NCBI GenBank assembly: GCA_019695175.1
Contig: JAIBAM010000013.1
Location: forward strand, 1-64,000
Source of the DNA: Bdellovibrionales bacterium
Lineage (GTDB): Bacteria > Bdellovibrionota > Bdellovibrionia > Bdellovibrionales > UBA1609
Length of the DNA: 64,000 nucleotides
Direction: 5' to 3'
Shown here: positions 11,320-20,646 of the stretch, piece after piece
How positions within the stretch are numbered: position 1 is the first letter of the stretch
Layout of the letters: the number at the start of each line of letters is the position of its first letter
The notes under the pieces: model-generated
What the model saw: only the letters and a program-made list of their open reading frames with translations
Told to the model about the DNA's origin: nothing
The model's database searches: none
Translations under genes and position numbers: made by a program

Positions 11320-12741
11320 TTAGGCCGCTTGGACGAGAAGACTTTGAAGACTTTGCAGGGTTTGTTCAGCCTTTGAGGCCTGTTCTTGATTTTTTCGTGT
11401 GGTGATTTCTTGTAAAAGGACGATAAAGCTTTGATAAGTGGAATTGTACGGATTTTTATTGGTGGTGGCATTATTAAATTTGGCGTCCAAATACTTTTTT
11501 GCAGAATCTTCAACTTGTTGAATCGCCCATACCACAGCAAAGGTGTCACTCGAACTACGAATCACCTGGGATAGTATATCCAAATTGTTAATTTGTTCGT
11601 AGGAGTTCAATTCCAGTTCTGCTTTTTTTCGAATCGGATTGCCAAAGCCATATTTTTTAAGCACTTCAATAAGGGTTGCAAAACTTTCTGGACTAGGTGT
11701 TCGACCTGCTGCAAGAATTCCCAGCTCTTTGATTTTGTCCACATTAGATTCCAGCATAAGTTGGATGATTTGGTAAAATACCGGGGAAGAGACAAGCCCC
11801 GATCGATAGCTATCTATGAAATTAAGTGTTTCTTTAAGGGAAGGACTATCAAGAAGGAGTGACTTCCATAGTTCTAACTGTTTTTCATCGCTTTTGTTTG
11901 CAGCAGGATCGGTATCTTTAGGCATAAGACCACCAAAAGTCGAAATGAAAGCAACAATGTCATTTTTATTGTCTATGTTTTTTGATTCGATATTAGGGGT
12001 GTTTTTTTGATTTTTATTTTTGTGTGTCAGTTTGTCTTCATCTTGAGCTGCAACTTGAGTGGAGGGTTCTTCAGGGCAGTCCTCTAAAACTTCTTCTACT
12101 GTGGATGAATTACTAGCTTGGGAGGGAGTATTTTTTGAATTCTCTTGGTCTCGGGAATCTGGGGTTATATTATCATTTCTAACGGATGTCTCTGGGTTGG
12201 CAGCATTGGGTTTATTTTGATTTTTTAAATTTTCTTCTTCCTGATAACTCGAGTCGAGGCTCTTTTTTACTTCAGAGTTTAAAGTAAAGTGAACACTCTC
12301 ATTATTTATAGGAACCACAGGAAGTCCCCCATTTTGGGACGATGAACTTTTTGGTTTGCACTTTTTTGCAATCATCTGCTTTTTATCACTAGCATTTGCA
12401 TGATTAGGGTCGGTGGGAGTTTGAGCTTGGGGTACATTGGAATCAAAAGACCCTGAGGTTTTTAAGTTTTGGTCCCCTTGCAATTTAGTTCCATTTTGAC
12501 CGTAAATAGGGGTTGGCCCTTTTTGTAATCTGGTATGTGGCAGCGGTGGGTCCTGATCCAAGGCAAGGATTTTTTTTCTTTGTTTAATAGAGTAAGGTAG
12601 TATTTCTTTTTTTAAGAGTTCACTGACTTCCCCGTCTCGGGATCTGTTTAATTGTGAAAGTTGCACTCGTTTGACGAGTTCAAAAGCACTTCCTATACAA
12701 AGTGCGGTCACAATCCAAAATTTAAATCCAAAGCGAGGCAT
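11320..12741 (-). CDS. Envelope protein with disordered linker and helical-repeat C-terminus
   Basis: I do not recognise a named family. The 473-residue protein begins with a membrane anchor or uncleaved signal (FGFKFWIVTALCIGSAF, residues 4-20). A long low-complexity stretch, about residues 30-255, follows; it is rich in Asn, Gln, Ser, Lys and Pro and is probably disordered. From about 265 the protein becomes helical, with HEAT-like segments (IKELGILAAGRTPSPESFATL, LDILSQVIRSSSDTF). A tethered protein binding through its C-terminal repeats in the periplasm fits this shape. It precedes the outer-membrane protein gene in the same direction. Confidence 0.6.
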   Translation of the reverse strand: MPRFGFKFWIVTALCIGSAFELVKRVQLSQLNRSRDGEVSELLKKEILPYSIKQRKKILALDQDPPLPHTRLQKGPTPIYGQNGTKLQGDQNLKTSGSFDSNVPQAQTPTDPNHANASDKKQMIAKKCKPKSSSSQNGGLPVVPINNESVHFTLNSEVKKSLDSSYQEEENLKNQNKPNAANPETSVRNDNITPDSRDQENSKNTPSQASNSSTVEEVLEDCPEEPSTQVAAQDEDKLTHKNKNQKNTPNIESKNIDNKNDIVAFISTFGGLMPKDTDPAANKSDEKQLELWKSLLLDSPSLKETLNFIDSYRSGLVSSPVFYQIIQLMLESNVDKIKELGILAAGRTPSPESFATLIEVLKKYGFGNPIRKKAELELNSYEQINNLDILSQVIRSSSDTFAVVWAIQQVEDSAKKYLDAKFNNATTNKNPYNSTYQSFIVLLQEITTRKNQEQASKAEQTLQSLQSLLVQAA

Positions 12742-13034
12742 AAATGTTTCTCCCTCACTTTTACTAAACGCATGATTTGTGCCGTTTTGAGAAAGAAAAC
12801 GGGGCTATTTCTAACCCAGTGAAATTATTTGCATTTTTTTGATATTAAAAAAGGAGGGGGCATGGCTCCGTGGCCTTGATCTTGTTTAAGAATTGTTCGT
12901 AAAAATAGGGTTCTAGTGTAAAAGTGAGTCTTTTCCGGTGATTAGGATTGTACTAAGTTGATACACGGCTTTGGCCGATTCAGGCATTAGATCCATCCTG
13001 AAAACAATAAATAAAATGAATAATGAGGGGACGA

Positions 13035-14072
13035 ATGGAAATGACACAAAAGAGGACACAAAAAAAATTGCGCCCGAAAAAGTTGCAACAAAAAATAAAA
13101 AATCCGAAAACAAAAAATCCAACGAAATTGCGTCTTAAAAAAGAAATATCAACTCTATTAACTCAAGCAAAAATGGGTCGTCAAAGTGCTTTAGCCAAGC
13201 TCCTAACTATAATGGAAAAAACACCCCTTACCCAATTGCCCTTAGATCGAGAATTACTCACGCCTAAACAATTTTCATTGCGTATAGGAATTACAGGACC
13301 TCCAGGGGCTGGCAAATCAACTTTAGTGGGTCAAATGATAAAACAACTACGGAAACAAAATCTTCGTGTGGGTGTCATTGCCATTGACCCATCCAGTCCA
13401 TTTACTCATGGAGCTATTTTGGGAGATAGAATTCGTTATTCAGAATTGGTTTTGGATCCAGGAGTATTTATTCGTTCTCTAGGCACTAGAGGAAGTTTGG
13501 GGGGGTTGAGTTCCTCTGCCTATCTTATGTTGAGAGTATTTGATGCGGTTGGCTTTGATGTTGTCCTTGTGGAAACAGTTGGAGTGGGACAAACCGAACT
13601 GGAAATAATGAACGTGGCAGATGAGATTGTGGTGGTTCTAGTTCCTGAAGCCGGTGATTCAGTTCAGGCCATGAAAGCGGGTTTAATGGAAATTGCCCAT
13701 GTATTTGTCGTCAATAAATCCGATCGACCAGGGGCGGGTCACATGAAAAGAGAGTTGGAGTTTATTGCTGAAACCACACCTGATCATAAAAAAAAACCTT
13801 TAGTTATTGAAACTATTGCCACGCAAGGGGAGGGGGTAAATCCATTAGTTCATTCATTATTGACCCTTGGAAAAGAGATCTTATCGTCTCAAGAACGCAA
13901 CTCTTATAAGCGTTTGCAGGCAGAGGCTTACTCACTTTTGCGACAAAGTTATGAGGATACGATTAGAGATCAGATCGCACAGATTAAAACAGTCGCAGAT
14001 CTGTTCACTTTGATTTCTTCAAAAAAATTCCACTCAGGGAAAAACTACTCAATGAAAAAAATAGGTAAATAA
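13035..14072 (+). CDS. meaB: MeaB/ArgK-type GTPase, methylmalonyl-CoA mutase chaperone family
   Basis: A G3E-class GTPase that guards and reloads the B12-dependent methylmalonyl-CoA mutase in better-known bacteria. Motifs: P-loop GITGPPGAGKST, VIAIDPSSPF, GDRIRY, VETVGVGQTE and VNKSD. The first 25 residues are an unusually basic Lys/Thr/Gln-rich extension. Several ATGs (13023, 13035, 13041) follow one another; AGGGG at 13027-13030 favours 13035 or 13041. No mutase gene is in the window, so the client enzyme is elsewhere or different. The gene stands alone and is followed by a probable terminator. Confidence 0.88.
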   Translation: MEMTQKRTQKKLRPKKLQQKIKNPKTKNPTKLRLKKEISTLLTQAKMGRQSALAKLLTIMEKTPLTQLPLDRELLTPKQFSLRIGITGPPGAGKSTLVGQMIKQLRKQNLRVGVIAIDPSSPFTHGAILGDRIRYSELVLDPGVFIRSLGTRGSLGGLSSSAYLMLRVFDAVGFDVVLVETVGVGQTELEIMNVADEIVVVLVPEAGDSVQAMKAGLMEIAHVFVVNKSDRPGAGHMKRELEFIAETTPDHKKKPLVIETIATQGEGVNPLVHSLLTLGKEILSSQERNSYKRLQAEAYSLLRQSYEDTIRDQIAQIKTVADLFTLISSKKFHSGKNYSMKKIGK

Positions 14073-14101
14073 AAAAACTATCTTATTGGTTTGGCGAACA
14101 G

Positions 14102-14132
14102 AAGGAGGCGCAAATCCGACTCCTTTTTTTTA
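14102..14132 (+). terminator. Probable rho-independent terminator of the meaB-like gene
   Basis: AAGGAG (14102-14107) pairs with CTCCTT (14120-14125) around a 12-base loop and runs into a long T tract, 30 bases after the stop codon. Confidence 0.55.
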
Positions 14133-14527
14133 ATCGTCTATTTTTTAATAAGATTGGTGGGTTGAAAGGGACCAGGTTGACCCTATGGTTAAAAAAAACA
14201 GAAATTTGAATTTCAAATGGCATAAATGATTCTAGATAAAAAGAATATTTTTTTGGTAAACGAAAAAATATAAAGAGAATGGTTTATTTTACCAAAGTAA
14301 AACCAAGAACAATGGAGGGTCTTTATGTTTTTTTTCTAAAAAAAGAGGGTTTCAGGATACTTCAGGGTACATTGGGAATTAAAAAACAAGAACTATCATT
14401 GGCTGCTATTTTCAAATATGTGAGGGAAGTGTTTTTTAAGTGATTGAGATCTTCCCCTCTGCTACAGTACTTTCTGAAAATTTTCATTAAAAACAATAGG
14501 TTCAATTTTTTTTCAAGGAAAACCAAA
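14133..14527. other. Intergenic region upstream of lysS
   Basis: AT-rich DNA with no protein-like frame. It should contain the lysS promoter, but I cannot single out a convincing -35/-10 pair. The in-frame TTG at 14444 would extend LysS by 28 residues that do not look like the family. Confidence 0.4.
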
Positions 14528-16027
14528 ATGGAAGATATTTATTTTGAAAAGCGTAAAGAAAAGCTTAAAAACTGGGAATCCAAACAGGTGGCTTATCCAG
14601 GTAAATTTGAACGTACCGGTTCTTGTATGGAAATTGGAAAACTTCTTGATGGTACAGGCGGTGTTTCGGTTTCAGGACGTCTTATGGCTTTCAGAGGGAT
14701 GGGTAAAATTGCTTTTGCCAATATTCAAGATGGCTCAGGGAGGCTGCAAATTTCCCTGCAAGTGGACCAGGTAGGCAAAGAAGAGTTCTCATTTATTTCA
14801 AGCAACCTTGATGTTGGGGATCATATCGGTGTTTCTGGAACAATGTACACCACTCGAAAAGGGGAAAAAACTTTACAAGTTGAAAAGCTCATTCTGCTTT
14901 CAAAATCTTTGCGAACTCTTCCTGAAAAATTTCATGGAATTCGGGACCCAGAGCTTAAAGCAAGGTATCGATTTCTGGACCTAATGATGAATTCAGAAAC
15001 GCGAAAGCGTTTTCAAGTTCGTGCAAATTTGGTTCGCTTTATTCGCAATTTTTTAAATAATCATCAGTTTATTGAAGTTGAAACTCCTATTCTTCAGGCG
15101 GCCTCATCAGGAGCTTCAGCTCGTCCCTTTATCACTCATCACAATGCACTTGATATGCCACTTTACCTTCGCATAGCCCCAGAAACCTATCTGAAACGAC
15201 TTATAGCCGGGGGTTATGATCGTGTTTTTGAAATTGGGAAGTGCTTTAGAAATGAGGGCATTGACCCGTCCCATTTGCAAGAGTTTACCATGTTGGAATT
15301 TTATGCAGCTTATTGGGATTATCGCGATAATATGAAATTCATCAAAAATTTAATCCAAGAGATGCTAATGGATTCCATCGGATCGCATCAAGTGGTTTTT
15401 GAAGACCAAACTCTTGATTTCTCAGGTGAATGGCCTGAAATAACTTATCGGGATTTAGTTCTTAAATACACCGGAATAGATCTAGATCAGGTCGACTCAT
15501 TGAAAACACTTCAAGCCAAAGTTTTAGAGAAAAACTTAGATTTGCCACTGGATAAATATGTGGGTTTAGGTGGTTTGATGGATGGTTTGTATAAACGTTA
15601 CTGTCGTCCCCATTTGATTCAACCAGTGTTTCTGACCAAACACCCTGCCGAATTAGTTCCGCTGGCTCGCCGTTCAGATGACAATTCAAAGACACTCGAT
15701 ATGTTTCAAGTCGTTGTTAACTCTTGGGAAGTTGTAAAAGCTTATTCTGAACTTGTGGATCCGATTGAACAGAAGGCTCGGATGCTCGAACAGTTGGAAC
15801 TCGCAAAAGCTGGAGATGATGAAGCCATGATGTTAGAAGAGGATTTCATTCTTGCTATGGAATATGGTATGCCGCCTATTTCGGGCTTGGGTTTGGGGAT
15901 CGATCGCTTTGCTGCTTTTTTAACGAATAGTCAAAATATTCGTGACTTAGTCTATTTCCCCTCTCTTCGTGCCTCTAAAGACTTTGAAAATCTTGAAGGT
16001 GATATCGAAGGGCAAACAGAAAAATAA
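14528..16027 (+). CDS. lysS: Lysyl-tRNA synthetase, class II
   Basis: Charges tRNA-Lys with lysine. The protein has an N-terminal OB-fold anticodon-binding domain (VSVSGRLMAFRGMGKIAFA) followed by the class II catalytic core. Motif 2 is FRNEGIDPSHLQEFTMLEFY and motif 3 is GLGLGIDRFAAFLTN, close to the usual C-terminus with RDLVYFPSLR. Starting at ATG 14528, preceded by AAGGAAA, it has 499 residues, the standard length. It is distinct from the EpmA-like paralogue at 42994. Confidence 0.97.
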   Translation: MEDIYFEKRKEKLKNWESKQVAYPGKFERTGSCMEIGKLLDGTGGVSVSGRLMAFRGMGKIAFANIQDGSGRLQISLQVDQVGKEEFSFISSNLDVGDHIGVSGTMYTTRKGEKTLQVEKLILLSKSLRTLPEKFHGIRDPELKARYRFLDLMMNSETRKRFQVRANLVRFIRNFLNNHQFIEVETPILQAASSGASARPFITHHNALDMPLYLRIAPETYLKRLIAGGYDRVFEIGKCFRNEGIDPSHLQEFTMLEFYAAYWDYRDNMKFIKNLIQEMLMDSIGSHQVVFEDQTLDFSGEWPEITYRDLVLKYTGIDLDQVDSLKTLQAKVLEKNLDLPLDKYVGLGGLMDGLYKRYCRPHLIQPVFLTKHPAELVPLARRSDDNSKTLDMFQVVVNSWEVVKAYSELVDPIEQKARMLEQLELAKAGDDEAMMLEEDFILAMEYGMPPISGLGLGIDRFAAFLTNSQNIRDLVYFPSLRASKDFENLEGDIEGQTEK

Positions 16028-16051
16028 CTTTAGATTCAAATCGTGTCCCTG

Positions 16052-16083
16052 GAAGCTTCTAGTGCCCCTTGAAGCTTCTAGTG
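16052..16083. repeat. Pair of direct repeats GAAGCTTCTAGTG
   Basis: Two perfect 13-base copies start at 16052 and 16071, 19 bases apart, in the convergent gap between lysS and the ABC transporter gene. The core GAAGCTTC is itself a palindrome. Function unknown; it may be a local duplication. Confidence 0.6.
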
Positions 16084-16212
16084 TCCGCTGCGAAGGGAGC
16101 TTGGATCTCTTGGAGATCTTTTGGGGTAGGGGGGGATGACTTTTTTCACTTGTTGTTTTAAGAGTTCTCATCAATAAATGTTGAGGTGTTATAAAGAAGG
16201 ACGGAGAGGTTT

Positions 16213-18219
16213 TTACTCACTACGCAAGGCCTCAATGACTTCTAGCTTTTGCGCTCGCAAGGCGGGAACCAAACCACTTAGAATTCCCACTGTGAAAATA
16301 CAACAAAAAGCGAAGAAAATTGAAGCCCAGTTGAAAACAAATTCGAACTGAACTTGCTTTAGAAATTTTGAAGCAAAAAAAAGTACTAAATGGTAACCCA
16401 CAATTCCAAATCCAATACCGATAATCCCAGCAATGCCGCAGATGAAAAGGGATTCTACTAAAAACTGATTTCTGATTTCATTTTCAGATGCACCCAGTGC
16501 CTTTCTAAGTCCAATTTCCTTAAATCGTTCGGAGACGGATACCAACATCATATTCGCAATTCCAATACCGCCCACAGTTAGAGATATTAAAGCTACCCCT
16601 GTGAGGAGCAGATTAAATAAATTCAAAAAATGGCGCATTTGTGCCACTAATATTTCATCCGAGTCCACATAAACCACTGCGGATTTGCCATATTTCCGTT
16701 GAAAATAATATTTAATTTTTTTTCCTAAAGTTTCAAGAGGTGTCCCCGGTTTGGTTGTAAGGTTAAACTCGTTAGAGCTAATATTCCAACGATCCCCCAT
16801 AAATAATAAAAAAGAAAAAGGAAGTAAAATTTGTTTATTTGGATCTTCCCAGTCATTATTACTTTTTTGTGAGTTCAGGACTCCAATAACACGACAAGAA
16901 AAATAGGATTGGTTACAACGGTTAATTTGAAGCCTTTGTTCTAAAGGAGAACGATGGCCGAAGATTTGTTTGGAGATTTCATATCCAATAAGGCAGACTG
17001 CACTGCGATTCTTTACGTGATAATGAGTAAAGGGTTGTCCTTGGAGAACGTTTCTGTTGGTGATTGAAAGGTATTCTCTATTAACTCCAAAGATACGAGA
17101 AGGTTCCACACTTTTTCCTGCGTAGGTGACGGATTGCACACAGTCACTTACTACAGGTGAAATGCGTATTATATCTCTAAATAATCGTCGTAAAGTTTCC
17201 AAATCTTTACCTTCGTCAAATCCGTCAAATATCGTGCCCACGGCTTCAGTGGCCTTGAGCTGCCAGTTGGGATAAGCTCTGACAACCAACTTATTGACGC
17301 CAAGACTTTCATAGGTTTCCAGAATTTTTTCTCTTGTATATGTACCTAAAGTCATTGTGGCTAGTACTGCGGCTACGCCAATGATAATTCCAAGCATAGT
17401 TAAAATGGAACGGGATTTGTTGCGTAAAATATTTTGCCATGCGGTTCTACAGTCTTCGTTCCATCTTGATCGGGACGATGAACGATGGGATAGGAGGGGA
17501 GCGGGAGAGCTCGATGACTCAGATCTTGTTTTGGGTGGAACTTTTTCAAACACTTTCCCATCTAGCACGTTGATCACTCGGTCACAACATTGCGAGACCT
17601 GCAAATCATGAGTAATAATAATAACGGTTTTTCCAGACCTATTGATGCTACGTAAAAGATCTAAAACATTGGCTGCATTCTTGGAGTCCAGGTTGCCAGT
17701 GGGCTCATCTGCAAGGAGGACGGAAGGATTATTAATTAAGGCACGCGCAATCGCAACACGTTGTTGCTGTCCTCCAGAGAGCTGGTGGGGATGATATTCT
17801 AAGTGGGATTCAAGACCCATTTGGTTTAAAAGATCAAGGGCACGATTTCTCCACTCTTTTTGAGAACGATTGTCCCAGTGGTTGTATCTTGTCCCCAGAA
17901 GAAGATTTTGAATTAAATTGGTGCGGGGAAGTAAATGGAATTGTTGAAAAATAAATCCGAAATGTTTATTTTTTAACTCGGCCAGTTCGATCTGATTTAA
18001 TTCAAAAACATCTCGACCTTGGAATTGATAGGATCCCGAACTGGGTTTTAGAAGACAACCAAGAATATAAAGAAGTGTGGGTTTACCCGATCCTGAAGGG
18101 CCTAAGATAGCGACCATTTCTCCGGACTCAATACTTAAATGAACCTCCCGTAGGACAGGAATGGCTTGTTCCTCCAGATAGTAATTAACGGAGAGATTAC
18201 GAAGTACCAGTTGACTCAT
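16213..18219 (-). CDS. macB: MacB-like ABC transporter, fused ATPase and permease, unusual Walker A
   Basis: An inner-membrane ABC mechanotransmitter of 668 residues. The N-terminal ATPase (1-225) has signature [15 protein letters not shown], Walker [14 protein letters not shown] and the H-loop in [11 protein letters not shown] linker leads to the first transmembrane helix ([20 protein letters not shown]), a large periplasmic domain, and three C-terminal helices of the FtsX type. The P-loop reads [11 protein letters not shown]: residue 47 is Pro (codon 18079-18081, CCC) where nearly all P-loops have Ser or Thr, although Thr48 follows. That may cripple Mg-ATP binding or be a single-base error. 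It is the last gene of the tolC-macA-macB operon and overlaps macA by four bases. Confidence 0.9.
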   Translation of the reverse strand: MSQLVLRNLSVNYYLEEQAIPVLREVHLSIESGEMVAILGPSGSGKPTLLYILGCLLKPSSGSYQFQGRDVFELNQIELAELKNKHFGFIFQQFHLLPRTNLIQNLLLGTRYNHWDNRSQKEWRNRALDLLNQMGLESHLEYHPHQLSGGQQQRVAIARALINNPSVLLADEPTGNLDSKNAANVLDLLRSINRSGKTVIIITHDLQVSQCCDRVINVLDGKVFEKVPPKTRSESSSSPAPLLSHRSSSRSRWNEDCRTAWQNILRNKSRSILTMLGIIIGVAAVLATMTLGTYTREKILETYESLGVNKLVVRAYPNWQLKATEAVGTIFDGFDEGKDLETLRRLFRDIIRISPVVSDCVQSVTYAGKSVEPSRIFGVNREYLSITNRNVLQGQPFTHYHVKNRSAVCLIGYEISKQIFGHRSPLEQRLQINRCNQSYFSCRVIGVLNSQKSNNDWEDPNKQILLPFSFLLFMGDRWNISSNEFNLTTKPGTPLETLGKKIKYYFQRKYGKSAVVYVDSDEILVAQMRHFLNLFNLLLTGVALISLTVGGIGIANMMLVSVSERFKEIGLRKALGASENEIRNQFLVESLFICGIAGIIGIGFGIVGYHLVLFFASKFLKQVQFEFVFNWASIFFAFCCIFTVGILSGLVPALRAQKLEVIEALRSE

Positions 18220-19097
18220 TCACTCATCACTTTGGAGGCAGATGAGAAGTCAATAATTTTTATTCTTTCACCTTCCTCCACTCCAGATTTGATTTCAGCT
18301 TCTTCTTCGGTTTGCAGTCCAAGGGTCACTTTTTTTCTATGATCAGAATAGGTAGTTACAAAGTAACTACCGTCCTGTTCATCAATATATTCGTGGGAGA
18401 GAACTAAAACATTTTGTGCACGATTTGTGATAACATCGATCAGGGTTGACATACCTGTAGAGAGTCGAGAGTCTCGTGACTCCATTTCGACTTTAATTTG
18501 AAATTCTGTTTTAGCTGATCCCCAACGGTCCTTCTCTTTTGCGGAGAGTGCAATTTCGCTCACTTTTCCAACAAAAGATTCCCCTATCAAGGAGGTCACT
18601 TGGATGGTCGCAGGTTGTCCGACTTTCAATTTGGTGATGTCAATCTCGGGAGCGTCTGCTAAGATAAACAGTTGACTTAAGTCCTCAACCCTTAGGACTA
18701 AATTTTGTTCACCTGACTCAGACACATACTCACCTTCCACCTTAAGAATTTGGGTTACAGTTCCATTGAACACAGCCCGAACAGGGTAGTTGGTTTCTCC
18801 TTTCTCTAAAGAGGCACTAAATGTGACTAGAGGTGAACCAGTTTTTACTTGATCACCGATTTTAACATATATTTTTTCAATATAACCATTGAAAGGTGGT
18901 TTAATGTCGAGGCGTTTGCGAGGCCAAAGTGTGCCGGCAATGGTAATTTTTTGCTCTAAATCTTGTCGTTTCACGGTTCCAATATTTTGATCAACTTCTG
19001 TCCCAGTGCTCAAAATTTTTGAGAGACCCCAATAACACAATAAAAAAAGAATAACACTGATCAGGGCTATAAATTTAATGGATTTTGAGAATTTCAT
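18216..19097 (-). CDS. macA: Periplasmic adaptor (MacA/HlyD family), short form
   Basis: Links the MacB transporter to the outer-membrane channel. The 293-residue protein has an N-terminal membrane anchor (FIALISVILFLLCYWGLSKIL) and then the lipoyl/barrel-sandwich half IKPPFNGYIEKIYVKIGDQV. The second lipoyl half (VRAVFNGTVTQILKVEGEYV) follows after only about 16 residues, and beta-barrel and membrane-proximal domains complete it. The long alpha-helical hairpin that lies between the lipoyl halves of MacA and docks on TolC is missing. It overlaps the end of the TolC-like gene and the start of macB, so the three are coupled. Confidence 0.85.
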   Translation of the reverse strand: MKFSKSIKFIALISVILFLLCYWGLSKILSTGTEVDQNIGTVKRQDLEQKITIAGTLWPRKRLDIKPPFNGYIEKIYVKIGDQVKTGSPLVTFSASLEKGETNYPVRAVFNGTVTQILKVEGEYVSESGEQNLVLRVEDLSQLFILADAPEIDITKLKVGQPATIQVTSLIGESFVGKVSEIALSAKEKDRWGSAKTEFQIKVEMESRDSRLSTGMSTLIDVITNRAQNVLVLSHEYIDEQDGSYFVTTYSDHRKKVTLGLQTEEEAEIKSGVEEGERIKIIDFSSASKVMSE

Positions 19098-20370
19098 CTA
19101 TTTTTCCTTGATTGTGAGCCCATTCAGTACGAATTTTTAATAAGCTAAAATGTAGGTTTAGGTTTTGTATTCGACTCGAATAAAGATCATTTAGTGTTGT
19201 TACTAGTTCTAAAAAATTTACTCTGCCGTTTTTGTATCCTTGATTTAAACTGCGAAAGGCCTCTTCATTTGTTTTGAGTATAAGATCACTGAGTTGCAAA
19301 GATTTCATTAACAAATGAGCTTGTTTTTTAATTGAAAATAAATTTTGTTTAACTTGAAGTCGCGATTGGTATTGCGAGGTTTCTTCCAATTTTTTTTGAT
19401 TTTCGGCGATCTCTATTTTTCTTGATGTTTGACCCCAGTCCCAAAGGGGATAATCCACGATCAGAAGAAAAGTAAAGTTCCAAAAGGGTTTATCATCAGA
19501 CACTGTTTTTGGACCAAAATACTGGGGTACAACATAGTTGTAGCTTCCCTTTAAACTAAGTCGAGGCCACTCGGTTCGACGAAAAGATTCGTATTTGAGA
19601 GCAGAAATTTCTGATTGAAAATGGGAGACTCTATATTCAAATGTAAGTTCTGGGTCTGTTGTTAGAGATTGTAAATGTTCTATATTTAATTTTTCCATAG
19701 TTAACGGAATAAAATCCGTTTGCTGGTCTTCGCCGATGGTGGTTCTTAAATTGGAGAGTAAATTTTCCAAGTTTATTTTTTGGGAAATAAAACCAATTTC
19801 TGCACTTTGTAGTTGAGCCTTAATTCGTAGAAAATCCCGACTGTTTTTCAAACCCTGTTGGTATCTAATTTCGATCGTATGAAATTGAACATTCAGAGCT
19901 TCAATTTGTTGCTTTTGCAACTCAAGGACTCCATAGGCTGAAGAAAAGTCATAAAAACTTTTAGCAACGTCAGCGAGAAGTCGACTTCGACCCCCCTCTA
20001 AATTTATTGCTTCTATCTTTTGTTTGAGACTAGAAACTTGCGCAAAGCGCCAAGAGTCTCCGTTGTCGTAAAGATTTTCTGTGAGGGAAAACCCCGCTTG
20101 ATTGGCCCAAGGGTTGTGCTGTGAGTTGGAGTTGTACAAACTTGTGTTTTGTTGAGTGTAAGTATGAGTGGCGTTTAGTTCTAAATTGGGAAAAAAAGAA
20201 GTCCAAGCATTTTTTTCACTCAAAACAGCATTTCGATCTGTCAATATTAATGATTTATATTGTGGGGACTTTTCCAGAGCCAGTTCTAAAGCTTGATAGA
20301 AACCTAATTTTTCACCAGCGCCACTTCGGGATATAATCACACTTAAAATCACCAGCTTTAAAAATTCCAT
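19075..20370 (-). CDS. TolC-family outer-membrane efflux protein
   Basis: Outer-membrane channel of the tripartite efflux system encoded with the next two genes. A signal peptide (MEFLKLVILSVIISRSGAG) is followed by the two TolC repeats, each long and helical. The start of the first is LGFYQALELALEKSPQYKSL, and later motifs include YDNGDSWRFAQ and VDYPLWDWGQTSRKI. About 431 residues is typical. I chose ATG 20370, after GGGACGA, over a TTG at 20382. Its 3' end overlaps the adaptor gene by 23 bases. Substrates are not shown by the sequence. Confidence 0.88.
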   Translation of the reverse strand: MEFLKLVILSVIISRSGAGEKLGFYQALELALEKSPQYKSLILTDRNAVLSEKNAWTSFFPNLELNATHTYTQQNTSLYNSNSQHNPWANQAGFSLTENLYDNGDSWRFAQVSSLKQKIEAINLEGGRSRLLADVAKSFYDFSSAYGVLELQKQQIEALNVQFHTIEIRYQQGLKNSRDFLRIKAQLQSAEIGFISQKINLENLLSNLRTTIGEDQQTDFIPLTMEKLNIEHLQSLTTDPELTFEYRVSHFQSEISALKYESFRRTEWPRLSLKGSYNYVVPQYFGPKTVSDDKPFWNFTFLLIVDYPLWDWGQTSRKIEIAENQKKLEETSQYQSRLQVKQNLFSIKKQAHLLMKSLQLSDLILKTNEEAFRSLNQGYKNGRVNFLELVTTLNDLYSSRIQNLNLHFSLLKIRTEWAHNQGKIDEILKIH

Positions 20371-20465
20371 TAGTCGTCCCAAAGGTTAAAACTCAAATCC
20401 GCAAAGTTATAATAAATTGTTTAACAAAGAGACATAAAAAATAATGCGATAGGTTAAAATATTAC

Positions 20466-20492
20466 TAAAGTAATAACGCGATAGGCCGAAAG
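20466..20492 (+). promoter_or_regulatory. Sigma28-type flagellar promoter of flagellin gene 1
   Basis: TAAAGTAA, an 11-base spacer, then GCCGAAAG closely matches the sigma28 (FliA) consensus TAAAGTTT-N11-GCCGATAA. It lies 154 bases before the GTG start of the first flagellin gene. A GCGATAGG repeat (20446, 20478) flanks the promoter. Confidence 0.7.
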
Positions 20493-20646
20493 TAAAAGAG
20501 ACTGCTGAAACGAATTTTAACGAATCCTAACTTAATGGGGAGGAAGTCTCCCCATTAACTTTTCTTAGGTTGTGGGCACTCATCAATAAACTCTTAGGAC
20601 TTAAGGCTTAAAGTCACAAGGGGGAAATTGGTTAGAGGGGGCCCAC

